A stretch of DNA of 64,000 nucleotides from positions 620,001 through 684,000 of the forward strand of contig JADJNS010000001.1 of the NCBI GenBank assembly GCA_016714225.1. Direction: 5' to 3'. The position numbers and the translations under genes are program-made. Of the stretch, positions 8,458 to 17,131 are shown piece by piece; the first letter of the stretch is position 1, and each line of letters starts with the position of its first letter. The stretch comes from Archangiaceae bacterium. Its GTDB lineage: Bacteria > Myxococcota > Myxococcia > Myxococcales > Myxococcaceae. The notes beneath the pieces are model-generated. The model saw only the letters and a program-made list of their open reading frames with translations. It had not been told where the DNA came from and made no database searches.

Positions 8458-9375
8458 TCAGTCTATACGCGCCGGTGCGCGGTGCGACCGGGAGACGCGC
8501 ATCGCATGTTGAACAATCGCGCCGGCGATGTCCTGCCCGGTGGCCTTCTCGAGGCCCTCGAAGCCGGGGCTCGAGTTCAGCTCCATGATTTTCGGCCCCG
8601 ACTTGCCCTCGAGCATGTCGACGCCCGCCACCTCGAGGCCGATGATCTTGGCGGCCTTGGCCGCGGCCTTGGCGTAGTCCTTGGGTAACGGCAGCGGCTT
8701 GCCCTCGCCGCCCAGGTGAATGTTCGAGCGGAACTCGCCCTTGCGCGCGGTGCGCCGCATCGCGCCGACCACCTCGTCGCCGACCACCAGCGCGCGCACG
8801 TCGCGGCCCTTCGACTCGCGAATGAACTCTTGAACCAGAATCTCCTGACCGAGCTCCCAGAAGGTCGAGAGAATGGTCTGCACCTCGGCCATGGTGGTGG
8901 CGATCATCACGCCGACGCCCTGCGTGCCACGCAGCAGCTTCACGATGGCCGGCAGCCCGCCCACCTCGTCGACCAGGCGGCGAATGTTGGTGCCCTGGTA
9001 CGCCATCACGGTGCGGGGAATGTCGATGCCGGCGCCCGAGAGCAGCTGCAGGCAGCGCAGCTTGTCGCGGCTGCGGGTGATGCTGGGGGCGTCGTTGAGC
9101 AGCGCCACGCCCATCGCCTCGAGGTGGCTGACCACCTTGAGGCCGTAGCCGGTGATGCTCGCGCCGATGCGCGGCAGACCCACGGTGAGGCCCCGCACCT
9201 CGGCGCCGCGGTACAGCATGCGCGGGCGCGGAGAGAGCAAGAGCTCGCAGCGGAGCGTGTCCATCACGATGCTGCGGACACCGGCCTTCTTGGCCGCTTC
9301 GACGAGTCGCGAGGTCGAGTAGAGCGCGCGCTTGCGCGAGAGAATGCCGATGCGGCCCGCCTGCTGTCGCGCCAT
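8458..9375 (-). CDS. rimK: RimK-family ATP-grasp ligase
   Basis: The 305-residue ATP-grasp protein belongs to the RimK/alpha-L-glutamate ligase family, which adds glutamate to a carboxyl terminus (ribosomal protein S6 in E. coli) or makes related peptide bonds. Visible features are the N-terminal pre-ATP-grasp region (GRIGILSRKRALYSTSRL), the lid/ATP region (GLPAIVKLLRGTQGVGVMIA), QEFI.E..GRDVRALVVGDEVVGAMRR, and the Mg-binding IMELNSSPGFEGLE near the C-terminus. Length is normal for the family. The ATG at 9375 has a GAGG upstream and matches family starts; the frame opens seven codons earlier. Substrate in this organism is inferred, not shown. Confidence 0.9.
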   Translation of the reverse strand: MARQQAGRIGILSRKRALYSTSRLVEAAKKAGVRSIVMDTLRCELLLSPRPRMLYRGAEVRGLTVGLPRIGASITGYGLKVVSHLEAMGVALLNDAPSITRSRDKLRCLQLLSGAGIDIPRTVMAYQGTNIRRLVDEVGGLPAIVKLLRGTQGVGVMIATTMAEVQTILSTFWELGQEILVQEFIRESKGRDVRALVVGDEVVGAMRRTARKGEFRSNIHLGGEGKPLPLPKDYAKAAAKAAKIIGLEVAGVDMLEGKSGPKIMELNSSPGFEGLEKATGQDIAGAIVQHAMRVSRSHRAPARID

Positions 9376-9437
9376 GTGGGCCTCTTTGCATAGCACTCGC
9401 CCGCGGTGGCGCGAACCGCTAAGGTCCGCGCCGCTCG

Positions 9438-10883
<1,446 letters not shown>

Positions 10884-10960
10884 GCCGTCGCGCACAGTGC
10901 AGCCATTGGCGCGATTGGCCGGGCATGTACTGACTGACAGAGTGTACGCTCGCGGGAGCT

Positions 10961-12247
10961 TCAGCGCTTCAAGCCGTGCGCCTCGAGCAGCTTGTAGAGG
11001 TAGCTGCGCACGATGCCGGCTTCCTTCGCCGCCTCGGTGGGGCTGCCGTGCCTCGCCAGCAGCGCCTCGAGGTAGCTCTTCTCGAAGGCCTTGAGCGCGC
11101 GGGCGCGGGCCTGGTGAAAGTCGTCGCGCGCCTCGTCGGCGTGGGCCTCGGGCAGCGCGGCCGCCTCGCCGAGGGTGAGAATGCGTTCGACCTCGTGCTT
11201 GAGCTCGCGCACGTTGCCCGGCCAGCGCCGGGCGGCCAGCACCCCGATGACCGCCGGCGCGAGCGGCTCGGTGGCTCCGCCTTCCGCGGCGAAGCGGTGG
11301 GCGAGCAGCGCGATGTCGTCTTGCCGCTCGCGCAGCGCGGGCACGGTGAGCACCACGCCGGCGAGCCGGTAGTAGAGGTCGGAGCGGAAGCGGTCGGTCT
11401 TCACCAGCCGCGCCAGGTCGTGGCGGGTCGAGGCGAGAATGCGGAAGTCGCTGTGCTGCGGGGCGTCGGCCCCCAGCGCGGTGAAGCGCTTCTGCTCGAG
11501 CGCGCGCAGCAGCATCGGCTGCAGCTCGAGCGGCAGCTCTCCCACTTCGTCGAGGAACAGCGTGCCGCCCGCGGCGAGCAGCAGCGCCCCGGGCGCGTCG
11601 CGGGTCGCGCCGGTGAACGCGCCGCGCACGTGGCCGAACAGCGTCGATGACGCGAGCTCGCTCGAGAGCGCCGCGCAGTCGACGGTGACGAAGCGCGCGG
11701 CCCTGCGCTTCGAGCTCTGGTGCAGGGCGCGGGCGACCGCTTCCTTTCCGACGCCGGTCTCGCCCCAGATGAGAACGGGCGCGTCGACCTTCGCCAGCAC
11801 CGCGAGCTGCGAGAAGAGGCGCCGCATCTCGACCGAGCGGCCGAGCAGGCCCTCGAGCTCGGAGCGCTCGGTGACCGGCTCGTGTCCGGTGAGCAACGGC
11901 AGCAGTGCCAGGCGGGTGCGACCCAGCTCGACCGTCGCGCCGACGGGCACCTCGAGCTCTCTGATGCTCGAGCCGAGGTACTGGGTGCCGTTCTTCGACT
12001 CGAGGTCGCGCACGCGAACGCGGCCGGGCAGCAGCTCGAGCGAGGCGTGGCGGCGCGAGACCGACGGGTCGGTGAGCACCAGCGCGCACTCGGCGTGCGT
12101 GCCGACGAGCACGGTGCCCTGGGTGACGGTGAGCTGCTTGCCGGCGTCGGCTCCATCGAGCACCAGCAGCTTGAGGGGCTCGACGGTGGGCCGGCCTCCG
12201 CCCACCGGGCCGGGAGACAGCGTCCACGTCTCTGGCGTGTCGCTCAT
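10961..12247 (-). CDS. FHA-domain sigma54-dependent activator, kinase-coupled
   Basis: The 428-residue activator has an FHA domain (about 40-115, SVSRRHASLE and ESKNGTQYL), then AAA+ with Walker A GETGVGKE (162-169), GAFTGA (209-214) and Walker B GGTLFLDEVGEL. It ends in a Fis-type DNA-binding helix pair (SPTEAAKEAGIVRSYLYKLL). Its ATG at 12247 overlaps the stop of the upstream Ser/Thr kinase gene at 12244 (ATGA). Kinase and FHA protein are therefore made together, and it is a natural inference that the kinase phosphorylates a target this FHA domain reads. It converges with the activator ending at 10883 across a 77-base gap. Confidence 0.94.
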   Translation of the reverse strand: MSDTPETWTLSPGPVGGGRPTVEPLKLLVLDGADAGKQLTVTQGTVLVGTHAECALVLTDPSVSRRHASLELLPGRVRVRDLESKNGTQYLGSSIRELEVPVGATVELGRTRLALLPLLTGHEPVTERSELEGLLGRSVEMRRLFSQLAVLAKVDAPVLIWGETGVGKEAVARALHQSSKRRAARFVTVDCAALSSELASSTLFGHVRGAFTGATRDAPGALLLAAGGTLFLDEVGELPLELQPMLLRALEQKRFTALGADAPQHSDFRILASTRHDLARLVKTDRFRSDLYYRLAGVVLTVPALRERQDDIALLAHRFAAEGGATEPLAPAVIGVLAARRWPGNVRELKHEVERILTLGEAAALPEAHADEARDDFHQARARALKAFEKSYLEALLARHGSPTEAAKEAGIVRSYLYKLLEAHGLKR

Positions 12248-13768
12248 CGCGCGGCCTCGGTGGTGAAGTCGACGCGCTCGCGGCGGGTCTCGCCACGGCG
12301 CAGGTCGATGGAGCGCTCGATGGTGCGGCCGTCGGCGGCGCGGAAGGTCACGGCGTGGGTTCCCGCGGTCACCGGGTAGCGAAAGAAGGGTGTTCGGTCG
12401 ATGGGCTTGCCGTCGAGGAGCACCCAGGCCCAGGGGTCTGCGTCGGCCGACAGGTAGCCGATGGACTCGGTCGGGGCGGGGTCTTCTGGCTTGGCTTCGG
12501 CCTTGGGTGGTTGGCGTTTGGCGTGTGCGGGCTTGGGTTGCGGTGCCGGTTCGGGCTTCGGGGTCGGGGCTTCGGGCTGCGGCTCCCGTTCCCGGGCTTC
12601 GGGCGCGGGCGCGGGCGCGGGCGCGGGCATGTCGCGCACTGCCATCGCTGGGGCTTGGGGGGTGGGCTCGGGTTGCTGCTCGAGCGTGAGCGCGATGCCG
12701 ACGGCCAGCACGGCTGCCGCGCCGGGGATGAGCAGCAACGCGCGGCGGCGCTTGGGCGGCGCTGATTTTTCAGTCGTCGCTTCGGGCGGCCGTGGGTTCA
12801 ACGTCGCGGTGCCGTTCTCTTGGGTTGCGGCGGGTGGCTTCGAGCCGAAGCGCTGCAGCTCGTCGGAGGCGAGCCGCTGCACCCAGTCGCCCAGCTCGGG
12901 CGCGGCGGCGAGGGGGCCGTCGAGCAGCGCGTCGCGCAGCTGGGCCGCGGTCGGGTGGCGCTGCTCGGGTGACTTCGAGAGCGACTTGAGCAGCGCGGCG
13001 GCGAAGCGCTCGCTCACGTCGGGTCTGAGCGCGCGTGGGTCGGGCGGCTGCTCGTGCAGCACCGCGTCGAGGGTCAGGTCGTGCGTCGCGCGCAGAAAGG
13101 GGCTCTTCAGGCAGGTCAGCTCGTACAGCGTGACCGCGGCCGAGAAGAGGTCGGCGCGCGCGTCGACCGGCAGGCCGGTGCGCTGCTCCGGGGCCATGTA
13201 GGCCAGCTTGCCGCGCACGTGCCCCGGCTCGGTGCGCGAGTGGTTGAGCGTCGCGCGCGATGCCGAAGTCGGTCAGCAGCACCGCCCCGGCGGCGGTGAC
13301 CAGCACGTTGGTGGCGCTGACGTCGCGGTGCACCACGCCCAGCGAGGTGCCGGCGGCGTCGGTCAGCGCGTGCGCGTAGCCCAGGCCGTCGAGCAGGCCG
13401 CAGGCGATGAGCCGCACCAGCGGCAGCGGCACCAGTGCGCGCTGCTTCGCGGCGCGGTGCAGCGCCAGCGCGAGCGAGACGCCTTCGACCAGCGCCATCG
13501 CCACCCACGGGCGGCCGTGGTCGTCGCCCAGGTCGAACAGCTGCACCACGTTGGGGTGGTTCATGCGCGCGGCGAGGCGCGCTTCGTCGAAGAAGCGCTG
13601 GGTCAGCTCGGCGTCGTCGGCGAGGTGCGGGAGCAGCAGCTTCAGCGCCACCCGCTTCTCGAACTCCTGCGCGCCGGTGCGCCGGGCGATGAAGACTTCG
13701 CCCATGCCTCCCGAGGCAATCTTGTGCAGCAGCTCGTAGGGGCCCACCCGCAGGCCGGGAGACGACAT
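12244..13768 (-). pseudogene. Hanks-type Ser/Thr kinase with PEGA tail, frameshifted
   Basis: The two halves lie in different frames. The first (from ATG 13768) carries the glycine loop IASGGMGEVF, the VALKLLL lysine, VVHRDVSATN and LLTDFGIAR. The second carries MAPEQ, the C-lobe, a Lys/Arg-flanked membrane helix (ALLLIPGAAAVLAVGIALTL), a Pro/Glu/Lys-rich periplasmic spacer and a C-terminal PEGA-type domain (GYLSADADPWAWVLLDGKP). The frame changes in a CG-dinucleotide run at about 13252-13259. Restoring two bases gives GIARATLNHSRTEPGHVRGK without a break, about 508 residues. An indel in a repeat tract may be an assembly error; otherwise the gene is inactivated within the activation loop. It overlaps the downstream FHA activator by ATGA. 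Confidence 0.85.
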
Positions 13769-13784
13769 CGAGCGCGAGACTAGC

Positions 13785-14516
13785 CTAGCCAGACCAGGGG
13801 CAGCCGGCGTCGCGTGACCGCCACAGGTGCACGTCGTCGATCAGCACTCCGTGCGGCGATGGAATCGGGGTGGTGAAGGTGAGGCTGAGCTCGAGCTGGT
13901 CGGGCGCGAGGCCGCCGTCGCTCGGGCCGCCGCGCGCGGTGTAGCGGCCGGTGAGGCGCAGGTATGCCGGGCCCGCGCCCAGGGGCGTGAGGTCGGTGGT
14001 GCTGGTGACCGACGTGCCCCGCTTCTCGCGAAAGCTCAGGCTCAGGCCGATGGCCGCGTTCTCCGAGCCGGGAATCGCGCGCAGCCACGCCGAGGCGCAG
14101 AACACCTCGCCGGCGTCGAAGCCGGTCACCTGCTCCGAGAGCGGGCGCAAGATGGGTCGGCTGCCCGCGTCGAGCACCGTCAGGCGCGCCGCGCGGGCGC
14201 CGCGGCGCACGCAGCCCCGCTCGCTGGTGAGGGTGCCCTGGCCTCCTCGCCAGAGCGCCGGAAAGCCCCCGTCGTCGTCGACCTCGAAGCCCCCGTTCAC
14301 CGCGAGCTCGGCGCCGTCGATGACGTCGCCCGCATCGCTCGAGCAGCCGTCGTCGACGCCCGCATCGACGGGCGGCGCGGCGCAGCGGCCGTCGAGACAG
14401 ACGTACGCGCCCGAGCAGGCCCGCGTCGCGTCGCAGCGGTGGCCCCGCTCGTCGTACGGCGGGGGGAAGCAGGCCGCGAGGAGAAGGAGAACGAGAAGAC
14501 TTGAAAGCGCGCACCC
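13785..14516 (-). CDS. Lipoprotein with carbohydrate-binding-like domain, start unclear
   Basis: About 243 residues: a hydrophobic signal with lipobox LLAAC, a Cys-rich segment (CDATRACSGAYVCLDGRC), then a beta-sandwich-like domain. The features AVNGGFEVDDDGGFPALWRGG, SEQVTGFDAGEVFCASAWLR and GVLIDDVHLWR resemble CBM4/9-type carbohydrate-binding modules (NGGFE...W opening and IDDV closing). No ATG, GTG or TTG stands in frame directly before the signal peptide. The frame runs straight into a dispersed repeat that begins at 14511, where the nearest in-frame GTG codons are near 14675. The native start may have been replaced by repeat insertion, or translation may begin inside the repeat. It is the last gene before the kinase at 13768. 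Confidence 0.65.
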   Translation of the reverse strand, partial: GCALSSLLVLLLLAACFPPPYDERGHRCDATRACSGAYVCLDGRCAAPPVDAGVDDGCSSDAGDVIDGAELAVNGGFEVDDDGGFPALWRGGQGTLTSERGCVRRGARAARLTVLDAGSRPILRPLSEQVTGFDAGEVFCASAWLRAIPGSENAAIGLSLSFREKRGTSVTSTTDLTPLGAGPAYLRLTGRYTARGGPSDGGLAPDQLELSLTFTTPIPSPHGVLIDDVHLWRSRDAGCPWSG

Positions 14517-14730
14517 TGAGCGGAGCCGCGAAGCGGCGCAGTCGAACGGGTGCTGTCGCGACTGGAACGCGCGGCGCCGCGTACTCCTGGCTTCAAGCGG
14601 CAGAGCGCGCTCCAGTACGATGGAGTAGCTGCTGCACAGCCTTCGGCGAGCGACGACAGGGTTCGACAAGATCACCCTGACCACTCTCGAAAGACCGTAA
14701 CTCTCTGAGCGGACTTCGCTCAGGGTGCAC
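14511..14730 (+). repeat. Dispersed intergenic repeat, copy 1
   Basis: It opens with GCACCCTGAGCGG, contains GTCGAACGGGTGCTG, CTGGAACGCGC, TACGATGGAGTA and CAGCCTTCGGCGAGCGACG, and closes with GGTTCGACAAGATCACCCTGA. The same blocks in the same order occur at 46647-46833 (inverted), 52965-53042 (partial) and 57229-57405. An extra hairpin, CTGAGCG-gactt-CGCTCAG (14705-14723), follows this copy. No coding capacity; a REP/BIME-like or miniature-transposon-like element. Confidence 0.75.
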
Positions 14731-14758
14731 GGCCTGTCGAGCCGTTCTTTCTCGGGTC

Positions 14759-15637
14759 TCAGAACCACAGCAGCACGCCTCCTGCCAGCGCGGTGATGCC
14801 GGCGCCGAGAAAGAGCCCCGCGGCGCCCTGGGCCTCGAGCCGCGCGCCGTCGTGCAGCTGCCGCCCGCTGTCGACCCACTCACCGGGCGGGTTCATCGTG
14901 TCCCCCGCCTGAGCCGCGTGCCGGCGCGACTCGGCCTGCAGCACCGCTCCGCCGATGGCCGCGGCCGCCGCCACGCCGAGGCCCACCCAGCCAGCCGCGC
15001 GCCGCGCGGTCGAGCGCCCCGGCTGCGCGCGCGCCTCGACCACCTCGGCCGACGGTCGCGCGCCGCGCTCGATGCGCAGCTGGGCGTCGCCTTCGCCGCG
15101 CAGCTCGAGCGTCCACTCCACGGCGTCTCCCCAGGGCCCCAGCTCGAAGCTCACCGCCGAGCCGCTGCGCGCGCACGGCACCTCGGCGAAGGCTGCCGGC
15201 GGCCGCCGCACCCGCGCCACCAGCCGCTGCACGCGCGCCCACGGGTCGACCAGCTCGAAGCGCACCCGCTCGGCCGGCGCCGGCGCCCGGCGCAGCGCGA
15301 TGAAGTCGGGAGGAAACAGCTTCTCTTTCGCCGCGTCGAACGCCTCGAGCAGCTTGGGTGAAGCCTCGGCCTCGGGCGCCCAGCTCGGCTCGAGCTCGAG
15401 CAGCGCCGCGAACGCCTCTTCGGCCTCGGCGCGCTGACCGAGCGCCACGTGGCAGCGCGCCAGCAGCACCCGCACCTCGGCAGCCTGCTCGAGGCTCATG
15501 CCGCGCACCTCGCGCGCGACCTTCAGCTGCTCGAGCGCAGCGTCGAACTGCAGCTCGCGGGCGAGCGCGCGCCCCTGGTCGAGGTACGGGTTGGCGACGG
15601 CCGCGCTGAAGAGGGTGAGCAGCGCCGCCCAGAGCAC
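14759..15637 (-). CDS. Exported TPR-like protein with C-terminal membrane helices
   Basis: The 292-residue protein of unknown function starts with a short signal (MLWAALLTLFSAAVANP). A tetratricopeptide-like helical repeat region follows (about 18-95: ARELQFDAALEQLKVAREV, LLARCHVALGQRAEAEEAF, LLELEPSW). A mixed middle domain of about 110 residues precedes two hydrophobic helices near the C-terminus (GWVGLGVAAAAAIGGAVL and GLFLGAGITALAGGVLLW). It is probably envelope-anchored with a soluble periplasmic TPR part. Similar architectures are frequent among myxobacterial hypotheticals. It reads towards the repeat at 14511 and the lipoprotein gene beyond it. Confidence 0.8.
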   Translation of the reverse strand: MLWAALLTLFSAAVANPYLDQGRALARELQFDAALEQLKVAREVRGMSLEQAAEVRVLLARCHVALGQRAEAEEAFAALLELEPSWAPEAEASPKLLEAFDAAKEKLFPPDFIALRRAPAPAERVRFELVDPWARVQRLVARVRRPPAAFAEVPCARSGSAVSFELGPWGDAVEWTLELRGEGDAQLRIERGARPSAEVVEARAQPGRSTARRAAGWVGLGVAAAAAIGGAVLQAESRRHAAQAGDTMNPPGEWVDSGRQLHDGARLEAQGAAGLFLGAGITALAGGVLLWF

Positions 15638-15815
15638 GCCCGAGTCCGTAGCACAGGCCGCGTCCCCTCCCAGAGGACGTTCGACCTCAACTTGAACGAA
15701 CGGCCTTCGGCTCCAGCGGCTCGGTCAGACTCAAGTGCGCGCCACCGCTCTCGAATTCGGCTGGCACGACCCTGGCTTCGCCGCCTGCTCGAACCCTCAC
15801 CTGGAGCGCCCTCGT

Positions 15816-17048
15816 ATGACGCCGAAAACCGCAGCCGCCGTGCTCTGCACCGCCCTCCTCGCCGCCGCGTGCGGCCCCATCGAGGCCGAAGATGACCTGT
15901 TCGGTGCCGACGAAGGCGAGCTCTCGACCCGCCGCTCGCGCACCCTGCTGCTGCAGCGGGTGGGCTACGGCGCTTCCGTCACCGGCGGAGAGGCCGCAAC
16001 CCGCCTCACCCACGTGACCACCGCCGCCGACAGCGGCCCCGGCTCGCTGCGGGCGGCGCTCACCGCCCAGGGCCCGGCGTGGGTGGTGTTCGACGGCGAC
16101 TACGTGATTCGCCTGCTGAGCCCCATCAACCTCACCAGCGACAAGACGGTCGACGCGCGCGGCCGGCACGTGGTCATCAACGGCAACGGCGGCCGCGGCA
16201 GCAAGGCGCGCCACAGCGGCTTCGAAATCGACCACGTCTCGAACGTCATCATCACCAACCTGACCTTCGAGTACTTCGGCGACCAGGACCTGACCGAGGC
16301 CAACAACCCGGCCGACGAGATTCAGGCGCTGGGCGCCGACCGCGTGTGGATTCACCACAACACGCTGGGTCTGGTCGGCGACAAGGCGGTGTCGGTGATG
16401 GGCGGCTCGACCCGCGTCACCGTGTCGTGGAACCACTTTCACGACCAGCAGCAGAACATGCAGCTGGGCTCGCAGAGCACCGGCGCGCTCGACGTGCTTC
16501 AGACGGTCACCGTTCACCACAACTTCTTCGACGACCAGAACCAGGTGCCCACGCCGCCCACCGTCGCCACGTATCAGAACAGCGGCTACCGGCACCCCGC
16601 CGCGGCGTACGGGCGCGCCCACCTGTTCAACAACGTCGACCGCGGCTGGAGCGCCTTCTCGGTGCGCTCGGAGCGCGGCGAGCGGCTGCTGCTCGAGAAC
16701 AACGTCTTCATCGCCGGCGCGAAGACCGGCGCCATCTCGACGCGGCCGCAGGGTGTGCCGCCCAACGGCCCGCCGCCGGGCACCAACTGCGCGCCGATGC
16801 AGGCCTGCGTCGCGCCGTACAAGAACATCTGCGGGTGCAACGACACGTGCAAGAACTGCGACCCCACCCCGGGCGCGCTGCTCGAGCGCGGCAACCTGGC
16901 GCTCAACGGCGCGCAGCTCGATGAGAATGACCCGCAGGCGGTCGTCGCCGGCGTGTTGAACGCACCAGACTTCTACACGTACCGGGCCGAGCAGGCCGAC
17001 AGCGCGCTGGTCGCCGCGGTGACCACCGGCGCGGGCGCGCACTGGTGA
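15816..17048 (+). CDS. Pectate lyase-like lipoprotein (PL1 family)
   Basis: The 410-residue secreted right-handed beta-helix protein carries a lipoprotein signal (MTPKTAAAVLCTALLAAAC). Pectate-lyase family 1 features are visible: ADSGPGSLRAAL at the entry, VINGNGGRG, NVIITNLTF, Asp-rich ADEIQALGADRVWIHHNTL (calcium-site region), VSWNHFHDQ and the downstream YRHPAAAYGRAHLFNN block. A Cys-rich insert near the C-terminus (CAPMQACVAPYKNICGCNDTC) looks like an added disulfide knot. The ATG at 15816 is chosen because the signal peptide begins there; the frame is open 27 codons further up. Cleavage of polygalacturonate or another uronate polymer is inferred from the family. Confidence 0.87.
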   Translation: MTPKTAAAVLCTALLAAACGPIEAEDDLFGADEGELSTRRSRTLLLQRVGYGASVTGGEAATRLTHVTTAADSGPGSLRAALTAQGPAWVVFDGDYVIRLLSPINLTSDKTVDARGRHVVINGNGGRGSKARHSGFEIDHVSNVIITNLTFEYFGDQDLTEANNPADEIQALGADRVWIHHNTLGLVGDKAVSVMGGSTRVTVSWNHFHDQQQNMQLGSQSTGALDVLQTVTVHHNFFDDQNQVPTPPTVATYQNSGYRHPAAAYGRAHLFNNVDRGWSAFSVRSERGERLLLENNVFIAGAKTGAISTRPQGVPPNGPPPGTNCAPMQACVAPYKNICGCNDTCKNCDPTPGALLERGNLALNGAQLDENDPQAVVAGVLNAPDFYTYRAEQADSALVAAVTTGAGAHW

Positions 17049-17131
17049 ACCGCTGATCATTCTCGAGCGCCTTTGGGGGCATCACGTCAGCAAGACGAAA
17101 GCGCTGAAGTCATGCTACCCAAGGCCCCTCG

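Noticed and set aside
10884..10960. GTAC...GTAC imperfect palindrome between convergent activator genes
   Set aside because: The arms are too short and imperfect to call a terminator.
14641..14682. GGTTCGA-containing stretch resembling a tRNA T-arm
   Set aside because: No acceptor, D-arm or anticodon stem can be folded around it. It belongs to the dispersed repeat, where GGTTCGAC recurs in all copies.
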